Positions 22,540 to 32,986 of a stretch of 64,000 nucleotides of DNA are shown here, piece by piece. Every line of letters begins with the position of its first letter. The first letter of the stretch is position 1. A program made the position numbers and the translations under genes. The DNA lies in contig NC_087065.1 of NCBI RefSeq assembly GCF_963678635.1, positions 5,789,209 to 5,853,208 on the forward strand, given 5' to 3'. The notes beneath the pieces are model-generated. The model was not told the origin of the DNA. It worked only from the letters and a program-made list of their open reading frames with translations, and made no database searches. Source of the stretch: Symsagittifera roscoffensis (lineage: Eukaryota > Xenacoelomorpha > Acoela > Convolutidae).

Positions 22540-23210
22540 ATCTACAAAAACCTGCTTCAATATCTGTAAATTATCGGCAATTTAACAGATAATATGAAGA
22601 ATAAGTACTATCTGAAAACAATGACATTTATTTTTCGGTTAACATTTTTAGCAATACGGTTTCCAACAATCTCAAAAATCTATAAACATTTTTGATGGCA
22701 AACTGACCTTAATCGGCCAACCAGTAGTTTCAAGGCCTTTTTGTCTAAAGCAAATCTAATTTTAGCTTTTTCACTTTCGCGCTATAATGACGTCATTAAT
22801 TTAAGATTGATTCAAGCGCGAGCATATTTTAAAAGAAAGTTTTTACCACTGAAAAGCGAAAATTGCAACCAAAGACAGAAAAGTTATACTTGACAAAAAT
22901 TGGATAAAAAAGTTTTTTCAAATTGGATTTTATATGTTATAAAAACACCTGCAAAGTAGTTTTGGCTCTTTTCGATTTTGACTACTTTCAAAGTTGTAAG
23001 ATAGACAACACATCTTGCAAATTTTTGATGTAGGTTTAAACTAGAGAAGTTTCTTCTAGGGCTGTCAACCCGGATCAGTGAGTTTTTTATTTTTGTTAAA
23101 CTGAAATTCAATTAATATATAGAAATCCGACAATGCAATTTGTGTAAATTACGGTTTTTTCTAAATTTTAAAAGTAAAAATTCCTCTTTGATAAAAACAG
23201 GTATTTGAAA
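22540..23210. other. Non-coding, AT-rich
   Basis: No gene recognised. The segment ends in AAACAGGTATTTGAAACTG, which looks like a decayed copy of the 3' end of the Helitron-like family. Confidence 0.35.
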
Positions 23211-23212
23211 CT

Positions 23213-24173
23213 GTCATTGGGATCGGATTTTTTAAATTTTTTTTAGACACTTTGGAAAAATTTAGTTTTTCTCAAAAACTACTCTATCGATTTGCAAAAA
23301 AATAATACCAATGGGATGTTCGCCCACTAGCTTATGTGTCTGCATAACTTCTAAGTATCTTCTTAGCTTACCCCACTTCGTACAGCCTTCGAAAAAATTT
23401 GGGGGGTGGGGACTCAATGGATAGAAAAAGTTGTGGGAAGCTCTCTTGCATGAGCAGCTACGCCCAAATTTTATTTTACCTTAAAAGTTATTGCCTTCAG
23501 AAAAGTCGAATTTTTCGATTTTTGTAAACCGTTTTTTCAAACTTTTTGAATTTTTTCGAAAACTACCCTCCCAAATCTGAAATTTTAGTTTCAATAGGTA
23601 GAACGGGTTGTAAAAGGCTCCCCTGCTCAAGCGGTTACGCCCAATTTTTTTCTAACACAAAAACTTATGGCCCTCAGAAAAGTCAAATTTTCGCAATTTT
23701 TTTACCGTTTTTTGAAACTACTTGAATTTTCTCAAAAACTATCCCCCCAAATCTAACGTTTTAATTTCAACTGAAAAGACGAGTCGTTAGAAGCTCCCCT
23801 GCCTAAGCGTTTACGCTCATATTTTTTGCAAGAAAAATTAAGGACATCGGAAAAGTCGATTTTTGGTTTTTTGTACCTTCTTTTGAAACTTTTTGACTTT
23901 TTGCAAAAACTACCCATCCAAATCTAAAATTTTGGGCTCAACGGAAAGAAAAAATTATAGGAAGCCCCCTGCACAAGCGTTGACGCCCATTTTTTTTGCA
24001 CAAAAAACTGTGGCCCTCGGAAATGTTGAATTTTCGATTTTTTGACCGTTTTTTGAAACTTCTTGATTTTCTCGAAGGTTATCCTGTCAAATCGAACTCA
24101 AAAAAACTCACTAATTTTTTAAGAGAACTCAAAAGTTATCAAACAGGTGTTTCCAGCTTTAGCTGGCCTCTGG
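23213..24173 (+). mobile_element. Helitron-like element 2
   Basis: Begins near TCATTGGGATCGG and has the GTACCAATGG-like leader and the CCCCACTTCGTACAGCCTTCG segment. It then has diverged ~120-170 bp units containing CTCAAAAACTA(C/T)CCNNCCAAATCT and (C/T)CAAGCG(G/T)TTACGCCCA. It ends with palindrome CCAGCTTTAGCTGG (24153-24166), CCT, CTGG (24170-24173) and T. Older and more diverged than the 1-6 kb block. No transposase genes. Confidence 0.55.
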
Positions 24174-24175
24174 TG

Positions 24176-25186
24176 TCATTGGAATTGGTTTCTTTTTAAA
24201 CTTTTTTGAGATGCTTTGAAAAACTTTTGTTTTTCTCGAGAACTGCTCTAACAATTTTCGATAAAATTAGTACCAATGGAAAGTCCGCCCACTACCCTTT
24301 AAGTCTGCATAATTCCCAAGCCTTTTTTTTAGCTTATCCCACTTCCTATAGTCTTCGAAAAACTGTGTGGGGAAATTTTTGACCCAAATTTTTGGATTTT
24401 TTCCTTTTCTCAAAAACTACCCTCTCAAATCTGAGATTTTAGTTTCAATAGGTAAAATTTTTACTAGAAGCCCTATGCATAAGCTGTTATGTCCAATTTT
24501 TTACACGATAAGTTCTGTTCCTCAGAAAAAACAATATTTAAGTTTTTTTGACCGTTTTTTAAAACTTTTCGCTTTTTCTCCAAAACTACCCACCCAAATC
24601 TGGGGTCTTAATTTCAAAAGATAGAACGTATTATGAGAAACTCCCCTACACAAGCGAGTGCGCCCAATTTTTTTTTTCAGAAATAGTAATGGCCCTCAAA
24701 AAAATTAATGTTTTGCGATTTTTTGAACGTTTTTGAAACTTTTTGGCTTTTTTTGAAAGCTACCCTCCCAAATCTGAAAACTTAATTTCAATCGAAAGGA
24801 CGGGTCGTGAGAAGTTCCCCTGCCTAAACGGTTACCTCCAAACTTTTTTGCACAAAAAGTTCTGGCACTCGAAAAAGTCGAATTACCGATTTTTGACCTT
24901 TTTTTAAATAGTTGACTTTTATCAAAAATTACCCTCCCAAATCTGAGGTTTGGTTTCAATGTGCAAACGGGTTGAAGGATTTTTGCCTGTAAGAACAAAT
25001 ACACCCAAAATTTTTACAGAAAAAGTTATGTCTGTCAAAAAATCAAACTTTTGACTCTTTGACCGTTTTTTTAAGCTTCTTGATTTTCTCGAAGGTTATC
25101 CTGAAATTTTCCCTTTACCTAACGCATCAGTTGAAAAAAATTCAAAAATTATCAATCAGGAATTTCCAGCTTTAGCTGGCTTCTAG
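24176..25186 (+). mobile_element. Helitron-like element 3, head-to-tail with element 2
   Basis: Starts TCATTGGAATTGG two bases after the CTGG+T of element 2. It carries the leader (TTAGTACCAATGG, CCCACTTCCTATAGTCTTCG) and similar tandem units, and ends CCAGCTTTAGCTGG (25166-25179), CTT, CTAG (25183-25186), T. Head-to-tail tandem copies are known for Helitrons. Confidence 0.55.
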
Positions 25187-25189
25187 TTT

Positions 25190-26280
25190 GATTTGTTTTT
25201 AATTTACTCTTACAGTACTGATAAGCTTGTGTAGAGAGATGTTCAATTCGAAAGTTTAACTATAATTGAATTGAAACTTTTTCCTTTAAATACGTTGGAA
25301 AATTAGCTTTCCGGTCATTTTTTCAAAATCGGATATGCTCAATGCTATATTTTGCTGTTGCTTCAGTTGCAGTTAATACTTAGTAATGATGATTATCACC
25401 TGCATAAAAGTGTCCTTTTGACCATTTAAAAATAAGTTTTTTTTGCCTGATTGAAGATGGAAAAATGAAAAAACCCAAATTGGAGCTTTCGACGTAAACA
25501 AAAAAGAGTTTTAAAAATCAATTTTCTGACAGCAGAATCACTAGAAAGATTTTTTATATTTCTTTTCAAATTTTCAAAACCAACAAGAAAATAGCCAGTG
25601 CAAAATTTTTGCAAAAAATAGATTAAAAAAGTCGAAAAACACTAAATATTTAACTTTTTTTTGTTCGCCCTTTCTCTTCGACCTTAGCAAACTGTAAATA
25701 AGAAGACTCGTATATCAGGGCAAAGCCTCGAGTGTTCTGACCGTCCCTTAATTGATATTGAATAGTTATTGAGGAAACAATATTGAAAATCTGTAAATTT
25801 TGAACAATATCAAAGTGTGAAAATTTGAGTCGTACAAAATTAATGCGACCGATTAACTAGCCTCAATTCAATTTGTAATGATTTTGCACGGGATAATTCA
25901 CCCCATAAATAATTCGCGTTACGCTCTCAGAATTATGAAGAAATTATTCAAAGCGCGCATAATTTTGTCCAAAAAATGACCGATTTGGCAATTTTCAAAC
26001 CCCAGAACTTTACAAAAAATAGTCGGAGGTAAAAAATCTTTTTGAATTTGAACTCAGGAAGTCAATATCTTCATTAGAGTATAAAAACATTTTTTGCTGA
26101 AAACTATTGTTTCGATCGGTGAAAATTGACTGAATAAAAAGCCAACCAAGCATAAATATTCCGAGTCGGAACAAAAATTTCAGCGACGGTAAATAGTGAA
26201 TTTAATTTAAAGCGTAAAAGCTTTTTTTTTTAACTTTTCACACTTTTTCGCTCCCACCCAAATAGCTCAGCGCAGTAGTA
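25190..26280. other. Non-coding, AT-rich
   Basis: Nothing coding is seen. TCAGGGCAAAGCCTCGAGTG at about 25716 recurs near 62320, a small dispersed repeat. Confidence 0.35.
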
Positions 26281-26314
26281 TGCATATAGTGCGTTAGGAT
26301 CGGGGGGGGGGTTG

Positions 26315-26500
26315 TCATACATGGATGACCATTAGGTATAAATCATAATGGTCACCATGTATTAAATGATCAGCAATGGTCACCATGTAATAATCCTAAT
26401 TGTCACCATGTATAATTTTATACCTAATGGTCACTATGTAATAATCCTAATTGTCACCATGTATAGTTTTATACCTAATAGTCCTCATGTAAAACTTCGG
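26315..26500. repeat. Tandem repeat of GGTCACCATGT motif
   Basis: Five to six units of about 25-28 bp (51-bp higher-order) contain TAATGGTCACCATGTA or CTAATTGTCACCATGTATA, with TTTTATACCTAA between. A related two-copy repeat with CTAATGGTCACATGTAAT is at 34971-35052. Confidence 0.7.
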
Positions 26501-26509
26501 TATATTATT

Positions 26510-27130
26510 GAGTATTCCCACTGAACGTTGTGGAAACGGGAATGGAATTAAGTTTTGGTCGGTGCACGTTTTACCTTCTAAAGTTTGGGGGTATTGGTTT
26601 GTTTACATGTAAAATGACGTTATATACCTATTATATGCGACCAAACTATCTGGTATATAGGAAAGCACAAGATTTTGGCAGCGTAGCTTAACTGTTGGCT
26701 GCGGTGAACGATTTCCTTCAAAAATGCATGTTTTATTACTGAATCTCGAAGAAAGGAAAATTCGTCAAGTGCGGCGGCCGCCACCTCTATTTAGGCAAAA
26801 ATCAATTTGACCGAAATAAGAATGAAAAACTTCGTTCAGCCAAATGAAGCTAAAAAACAAGGAAAAATTACGAAACACTGAAAACTCTAAAATAATGAAA
26901 TTGGCTTAAAAATTTCGACATTTCCATTTTCCGTGTCTACAGGAGACTAAAAAAAACGTCTAAAATCTATGACAAAAGCTTTGATTTTATAGAAAGATTG
27001 AAAGAGCTAAAAGGTTGAATTGTCTAAAGATCTTGAAAAACGAGAACACTGATGAAAGCCAAAAGTGCCCATTAATTTTGCTGCAATCATTTCTAAGACT
27101 TGTACCTAACTTGTTACTATAAAATTGAAG
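26510..27130. other. Non-coding, AT-rich
   Basis: No exon recognised. This is upstream of the scaffold gap and could hold or flank the missing 5' exons of the kinase. Confidence 0.3.
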
Positions 27131-27149
27131 TGGAACAAAATTTCTTGGG

Positions 27150-27225
27150 GTCCGAGTAGAGGAAAACGCATGGCGCTCGACTCTCAGCCGAAAGGCGGCG
27201 TTTCGAAACCCGTCCGGAAATTGTA
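27150..27225 (+). repeat. tRNA-like fragment, possible SINE head
   Basis: GGCGCTCGACTCTCAGCCG followed by AAGGCGGCGTTTCGAAACCC resembles the anticodon arm and T arm of a tRNA, with GTTTCGAAACCC as a B-box-like motif. The A-box part is weak and the fragment runs into the N gap. It may be a SINE remnant or chance. Confidence 0.3.
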
Positions 27226-27235
27226 CTGAAAGGAG

Positions 27236-27435
27236 NNNNNNNNNNNNNNNNNNNNNNNNNNNNNNNNNNNNNNNNNNNNNNNNNNNNNNNNNNNNNNNNN
27301 NNNNNNNNNNNNNNNNNNNNNNNNNNNNNNNNNNNNNNNNNNNNNNNNNNNNNNNNNNNNNNNNNNNNNNNNNNNNNNNNNNNNNNNNNNNNNNNNNNNN
27401 NNNNNNNNNNNNNNNNNNNNNNNNNNNNNNNNNNN
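27236..27435. other. Assembly gap, 200 N
   Basis: A run of exactly 200 N, the usual placeholder for a scaffold join of unknown size. The flanking sequence is non-coding on both sides, so exons may be missing here. Confidence 0.95.
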
Positions 27436-27959
27436 CAGCTGCGTCTTCAGTTGATCTTGGTATAAAATATAATGCGCGATAAACTTTACATAACACAAAA
27501 ATCTCCAAGGTTATAGTTGGCGCAGTATCACACTTGACATTGACAGTTTTTTAAATTTGTTTTTTTTGGAATCCAAATAAACAGCTGATATTAACCAATC
27601 AAACACAAAGACTTGCCCTCCGATTTTTTTTTGATTATTTATATTGCGGGAAATTTCTTCTAAGATTTCCAGATTTGATTCAAACTTAATGAACTACCAC
27701 CCTGAGATTTAAAGTGTTTACACGAATGAAGACATTCGGTTTGGCTTCGGGTTACAGCTAAGGGTGTAATAGTTTGAAAAAATGAAGTAAATTGAAAAAA
27801 TTTGAAAAAAAAGAATAGTCAGTTGCTAAGCTGCTACCGAAGTCTTCGCGAAAGAACAGTTTGTAAACTCCGTTTCAAAATTGTTTTTGGAGCTCTCGAA
27901 TAAATACTTTTATAGAATTTCTGGTGCTGACGAAGAAAGGAGAGGGGACATTCTCAGAA

Positions 27960-28020
27960 GTACTGGAATGTCGCAGCAAGACTGATTCGAACTCGGAATC
28001 ACGTAGCTGTGAAACGACTC
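27960..28020 (-). repeat. tRNA-like fragment with B box
   Basis: On the minus strand CACAGCTACGTGATTCCG is followed by AGTTCGAATC, a good Pol III B box in a tRNA-like setting. An A box is uncertain and there is no acceptor stem. Likely a SINE or tRNA pseudogene fragment. Confidence 0.35.
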
Positions 28021-28194
28021 AAAACCAAATATCCACAGTAAGGCAAAAAAACATCCTGATTGTATATTTGATTGCATACCTAAACTAATTTGGAGTCGTT
28101 TATGATATTTTATATTGCTTTTTTAGATACTGGTCTCGTAAAAAACTTCGCGTTTAAACTTTTCTCTTTGCGCCTGAAGTCTTTTCTGTTTAAG

Positions 28195-28285
28195 CATCCA
28201 TTCGGCTAATAAGAACAGAGAGATCCAGGCCATGAGGACGACTGGCCAGCCATCCGAATGTACTCAAAATGAAGGAAATATTGTT
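28195..28285 (+). CDS. MOK-like kinase exon, end of N-lobe, frameshifted
   Basis: Acceptor TTTTCTGTTTAAG| and donor TTGTT|GTAAGT. The first half reads IHSANKNREIQAMR and the second half reads RLASHPNVLKMKEIL, which together match helix alpha-C and the following strand of MOK-type kinases. The two halves are in different frames. One extra A at 28238, in ATGAGG-A-CGACTGG, accounts for the shift. As given the exon cannot be translated through. It may be a sequencing or assembly error, because every downstream kinase exon is intact. The exons for the glycine-rich loop and catalytic lysine are not visible upstream. Confidence 0.8.
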
Positions 28286-28553
28286 GTAAGTATCTATCTT
28301 AGTCAGCCCTCGGCCGATTTTTTGAGTCTCTTAATTTTCCTCACCCCTCCCACAATTAGAAAGATTGCCAAGATGAGTGTGTATTGACCCTCATTTGGAT
28401 AACTTATTCGAATCCTCTGAAGTATAGCCATCTGTCTGAACTTTAAATTGGTACTTGGTACTTAAGGGTGAGCTGAAATTACCCGTTACAAACAGGTGAA
28501 AACTACTCTTCTTTGCTCATTTGTTTGTGGAATGAAAATCAATTTGGTTTCAG

Positions 28554-28624
28554 TGAGCCCAAAACTGGAACATTGTACATCATTTTGGAGCTAATGGACA
28601 TGAACTTGTTCGAGTACATCAGAA
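28554..28624 (+). CDS. MOK-like kinase exon, hinge region
   Basis: Acceptor TTGGTTTCAG|, donor CAGAA|GTGAGT. In phase with the previous exon (TT+T) it encodes EPKTGTLYIILELMDMNLFE, then YIR. This covers the strand before the hinge and the hinge ELMDMN-, a signature shared by MAK, ICK and MOK kinases. It ends with one leftover base, matching the next exon. Confidence 0.9.
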
Positions 28625-28669
28625 GTGAGTCCTCGAAAAACACACGTGAACCCAATTTTGGCCATATAT

Positions 28670-29015
28670 GACCACTAATTTTGATCATAGCCTGAATAAT
28701 TTTGATTATGGTTTAACTAATTTTGATCATGGTTCGACTATTTTGATCATGATCTGACTAGAATTGATCATGATTTTCTAAATTTGATCATGACTACTAA
28801 TTTTGATCATGGCTCGAATAATTTTTGATCATGACCTTGACTGAAATTGATCATGACTTTACTAATTTTGATTATGGCTCGAATAATTTTGACCATGACC
28901 TGACTAAAATTGATCATGACTTTACTAATTTTGATCTTGGCTCGAATAATTTTGATCATGACCTGACTAAAATTGATCATGATTTTACTAATTTTGATCA
29001 TGGCTTGACTCGCAT
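28670..29015. repeat. Intronic TGATCA-rich tandem repeat
   Basis: About 15 units of a ~20-22 bp module (AATTTTGATCATGGCTCGA, AATTGATCATGACTTTACT) with a ~63-bp higher-order period. The palindrome TGATCA lies in most modules. Both strands are open over part of it, which is a repeat artefact. Confidence 0.8.
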
Positions 29016-29051
29016 CTCCTAAATTATTGTCAACAATGACGAATGTTTCAG

Positions 29052-29130
29052 CTCGGAAGCAGAACATAGCCGAGAACAGAATCCGCTTTTACATGTTGCA
29101 GTTGATAGACGCCCTACGCTACATTCACAA
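29052..29130 (+). CDS. MOK-like kinase exon, helix alpha-E
   Basis: Acceptor GAATGTTTCAG|, donor CACAA|GTAAAT. In phase it reads RKQNIAENRIRFYMLQLIDA and then LRYIH, the alpha-E helix that precedes the catalytic loop. It ends with two leftover bases (AA) that pair with the G of the next exon to give Lys. Confidence 0.9.
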
Positions 29131-29344
29131 GTAAATTATACTATCTTTTCATCGACCTCTCTTGTCGCAAAAACAAACAACTAAACCCTCGAACCCCCCC
29201 CCCCCCATTCCCGCCGCCGAGTCTCTGAGGGGTGGAAGCATACACGGATAAAAATTAAGTCTCTATTTTTTCGACTTTCAGAAATTTAGAAAAAAGCGGT
29301 TCCAAAATGTTGCTCAATGCAAGTTTTCAAATTATTTTTTGAAA

Positions 29345-29437
29345 ACGAGGTATTTGTTAACCTTTTTTTTTCAAAAAAACCGAATCTTGCAACCAACGAG
29401 ATTCAATTTTTTTTGAAAAAGTTAACAAATACCTCGT
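29345..29437. repeat. Intronic hairpin
   Basis: ACGAGGTATTTGTTAAC (29345-29361) and its exact reverse complement (29421-29437) flank further imperfect pairing (T run against A run, and GAATCT against AGATTC). Total arms are about 40 bp around a ~12-base loop. A foldback or small palindromic element. Confidence 0.8.
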
Positions 29438-29536
29438 TACAAAATTTACTGTGAAAACTCGCAGTGCACAATAGTAATCTGTTGAAATTATAAGCTAGTA
29501 AAGAGCTACTGATTGACATCTTTTGATTTATGGCAG

Positions 29537-29671
29537 GTGCGGCATCTTCCACCGGGACGTGAAGCCAGAGAACATTCTAGTGAAGGGCGATACCATCCGA
29601 CTAGCTGACTTCGGATCCTGCAGGTCCAGGGAGGCCAGACAGCCATTCACAGAGTACATCTCTACCAGATG
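29537..29671 (+). CDS. MOK-like kinase exon, catalytic and activation loops
   Basis: Acceptor TATGGCAG|, donor AGATG|GTAGAT. It encodes GIFHRDVKPENILVKG with the HRD catalytic aspartate and the following Lys and Asn, then LADFGSCRS with the DFG magnesium-binding motif, then FTEYISTRW. TEY is the Thr-x-Tyr activation motif; DFGSCRS and TEYISTRWYRAPE are hallmarks of MOK. All catalytic residues in this segment are present, so the C-lobe looks active. Confidence 0.93.
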
Positions 29672-29723
29672 GTAGATAATGTTTCATTCCAAACTCTAAC
29701 AGACTAATTGAGATTAACACCAT

Positions 29724-30836
29724 TTGTCCAATATTTTAAGAGCAATTTTTTGTCCACTATTTTAAGAGCAATTTTTTGTCCATTATTTTAAGAGCAATTT
29801 TTTGTCCAATATTTTATGAGCAATTTTTTGTCCAATATTTTAAGAGCAATTTTTTGTCCAATATTTTAAGAGCAATTTTTTGTCCACTATTTTAAGAGCA
29901 ATTTTTTGTCCACTATTTTAAGAGCAATTTTTTGTCCAATATTTTAAGAGCAATTTTTTGTCCACTATTTTAAGAGCATTTTTTTGTCCAATATTTTAAG
30001 AGCAATTTTTTGTCCACTATTTTAAAAGCAATTTTTTGTCCAATATTTTAAGAGCAATTTTTTGTCCAATATTTTAAGAGCAATTTTTTGTCCACTATTT
30101 TAAGAGCAATTTTTTGTCCAATATTTTAAGAGCAATTTTTTGTCCAATATTTTAAGAGCTATTTTTGTCCAATATTTAAGAGCAATTTTTTGTCCAATAT
30201 TTTAAGAGCAATTTTTTGTCCACTATTTTAAGAGCATATTTTTGTCCAATACTTTAAGAGCAATTTTTTGTCCACTATTTTAAGAGCAATTTTTTGTCCA
30301 ATATTTTAAGAGCAATTTTTTGTCCAATATTTTAAGAGCAATTTTTTGTCCAATATTTTAAGAGCAATTTTTTGTCCAATATTTTAAGAGCAATTTTTTG
30401 TCCACTATTTTAAGGGCAATTTTTTGTCCACCATTTTAAGAGCAATTTTTTGTCCACTATTCTAAGGGCAATTTTTTGTCCACTATTTTAAGAGCAATTT
30501 TTTGTCCACTATTTTAAGAGCAACTTTTTGTCCAATATTTTAAGAGCAATTTTTTGTCCAATATTTTAAGAGCAATTTTTTGTCCAATATTTTAAGAGCA
30601 ATTTTTTGTCCACTATTTTAAGAGCAATTTTTTGTCCACTATTTTAAGAGCAATTTTTTGTCCACTATTTTAAGAGCAATTTTTTGTCCACTATTTTAAG
30701 AGCAATTTTTTGTCCACTATTTTAAGAGCAATTTTTTGTCCACTATTTTAAGAGCAATTTTTTGTCCACTATTTTAAGAGCAATTTTTTGTCCACTATTT
30801 TAAGAGCAATTTTTTGTCCACTATTTTAAGAGCAAA
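29724..30836. repeat. 26-bp minisatellite, ~43 copies
   Basis: The unit is AAGAGCAATTTTTTGTCC followed by A(A/C)TATTTT. Two variants, CCAATATTTT and CCACTATTTT, are interspersed. The last ten or so copies at the right end are all the CCAC variant, suggesting recent homogenisation there. It lies in the kinase intron and its right end abuts a tRNA-derived SINE (minus strand). Confidence 0.95.
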
Positions 30837-30837
30837 T

Positions 30838-30962
30838 TTTTGGGTCATTTTTTGGGCTGGGTAATGTTTCTTCACCCTCAAGCAACGAGCACGGATCACA
30901 GTGGGCCTCGAACATCCGACCTTTCGAGAGGCGGAGACGTAACCACTTCACCACCGCTCCCC
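30838..30962 (-). mobile_element. tRNA-derived SINE
   Basis: Read on the minus strand it begins GGGGAGCGGTGGTGAAGTGG, containing A-box-like TGGTGAAGTGG. About 30 bases on comes GATGTTCGAGGCC, a B box. The A-to-B spacing is tRNA-like. The body (GATCCGTGCTCGTTGCTTGAG) and an A-rich tail follow. A second copy is at 60395-60548. There is no matching 3' acceptor stem, so it is not a functional tRNA. Confidence 0.7.
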
Positions 30963-31109
30963 GATTAGAATAAATTAGAAGCGAGTCAGTAGAAAATTGA
31001 TGAAGGTTGATTTGTACAAAATAAGGTACAAAACTTAAATAAGGTACAAATAAGACAATAAGAGGCCAAGTTGCACGTTCTGGCGCACTTTCTGGAGGAC
31101 AACTTTTGT

Positions 31110-31690
31110 TTTCGGATCTGTTTTTGTGTTTTTTCCTTTTATTTTTTTTAATTTACCACGCGAAATTAGGTACCACAATTAATCATCGAGAAGTGCCGAG
31201 TGATGAATCATATTAAAGGCCTTTCAGTCAAGAACTGAACGACAAATAAAACTTTTCAAAAACTTGCCAATGACGAGAAAAACGGGTTCGAAACCTTCGA
31301 GTTTTAGTGTCATTTCGAGCAAAGCGATCAAGTAAATCTAAGAAAATCTGAGTTTACCGATAGTAAAACTAGTTTGAAGCTTCATTTAGCCCGTGCTTGA
31401 AATTAATTTTTTTCCAAAAAAAATTAATAACCATAGTGCAAAAAAGGGGAAAATTTTTTTGAAATATTAACTAAATTTTTTTTCTGTTTCTTTTTGTTTT
31501 TTTTTAACAAAAGTTGTCCATTATGCGTACCTCACTAACATTCTTCTCGTTTGTATAGTTTCATGGCTTCTGTAATGAAAAGTCTAACGTAAAAAAACAT
31601 CTGTCTAATGTAATGAAAAAGAAAAATATATATTTTATAGGAATGTGGTCGGAACATTCTGTGCTACTTGCACAACAACCAGTCATCCTT
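31110..31690 (-). repeat. GGTCGGAAC dispersed family, reverse copy
   Basis: Ends GTGGTCGGAACATTCTGTGC then TTGCACAACAACCAGTCATCCTT, the reverse complement of the left end of the family. The other side has GCGAAATTAGGTACCAC and TGAATCATATTAAAG. Lies in the intron between kinase exons 29537-29671 and 32792-32986. Confidence 0.6.
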
Positions 31691-31699
31691 GTTTTTTTC

Positions 31700-32780
31700 G
31701 TTGAGTTTCTCGTTGAGGAGGTTCATTCCTTGTGAAAATCACTTAAGTACATTTTGGGAACTAATGGAATTTAATTTTTTTCTTGCTCTTTTTTTCATGC
31801 GACGAGGCTCGAGTTATCTGTGAATAAAACCAGTGTAACTTTTGCTCACAAAAAACTACTTGCAATTTTTTATTGTGACGTTTCGTGACACTTTTTTCAT
31901 TGTTTGTCTTTATGTTTATCTGTCATTTAGACTGCAGGTACAAATTATTGACCGAGTCTTTGTCACAGATGGATGTCCGCTTAATTTGCTACTTCTCTCC
32001 TTTTTCAACAGTCACTCGTTTTTTCAAACACATTCTCTTTCTTCAATCGAGTACAATGCATTTATTTGACTCAAATTTTAGTCAGGTGTGAGATTTTGAT
32101 TTATTGGTACAATTGACTAACTTTGTAATCTTATGAACAATTGCATCTTGTTTTTGTGTGAAATTGTATGTGAAAGTGTTACGTAACTGATAGAGTTCAT
32201 GTTAATGAGTTTTTTTTCATTGATTTAGATTAGAATGATTAAGAATTTATGCGAGCCCAGATATCCTATCGAACCTCCATCCCATGGAATTCAAAAAATT
32301 GTAACAGTTGTACCATAAAATGACTTTTGTATTTGGCTAATCAGCACAAATGTTCTTCAGGCGAATAAACAGTTGTTCCACCATTAGAAATTCAAAGACC
32401 ACTTTGACTATATTCAAACACCCCCTGCCATATTTTGTACCTAGTCGAGAATAGCCACTTCAATTAAGGACTTATTCAATGTTTAAAAATATGCCAATAA
32501 AGTAGAAAAATATCTGCCCCTCCTTTGAAATAGAGGGGGATAAACAGTTAGAAAGATCCAAAATTGAATAATCACATCAAAAAAACTTGAAATCGTCGAT
32601 GACTTCGATCTGTTCTGTTATACGGACGGCCCAAAACTACCAAATTGTTAATCAATTGCACCTTTATTTTAAATGAAATTCATAATTGTCTTTTGCTGGA
32701 ATTCATTTAAGCCAATCAGATTGAAGCATGAGACTTGAAGGTCAGTTTTGGGGCGTGAAACAAAAAAGACCCGAGGGTTT
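31700..32780. other. Kinase intron, nothing recognised
   Basis: AT-rich intron remainder with no recognised repeat or coding signal. Confidence 0.4.
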
Positions 32781-32791
32781 TCGCATTTCAG

Positions 32792-32986
32792 GTACCGTGC
32801 ACCCGAGTGTCTTCTGACAGATGGCTTCTATGACTTGAAGATGGACGTGTGGGCGGTGGGGTGTGTCTTCTTCGAACTCATCCGACTGGCCCCCCTCTTC
32901 CCCGGCCACAACGAGATAGACCAGATAGACAAGATACACAGACTGCTCGGCACTCCACCCCCGCACCTTCTCGCCAAGTTCAAACG
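32792..32986 (+). CDS. MOK-like kinase exon, P+1 loop to alpha-G
   Basis: Acceptor CGCATTTCAG|, donor CAAACG|GTACCC. It encodes YRAPECLLTDGFYDLKMDVW, then AVGCVFFELIRLAPLFPG and DKIHRLLGTP. APE, the DxW(A/S)xG motif and LFPG are all present, and the order matches the CMGC-group kinase C-lobe. A long antisense ORF over this exon is a shadow. Leftover CG plus T of the next exon gives Arg. Confidence 0.93.

Noticed and set aside
26987-27508. 173-codon minus-strand ORF
   Set aside because: It spans the 200-N gap and has no protein-like content on either side.
28807-29067. ORFs on both strands in the TGATCA array
   Set aside because: Repeat-driven open frames inside a well-supported intron.
29724-30836. 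CRISPR-like array
   Set aside because: Units are contiguous with no unique spacers, and the context is a eukaryotic intron; it is a minisatellite.
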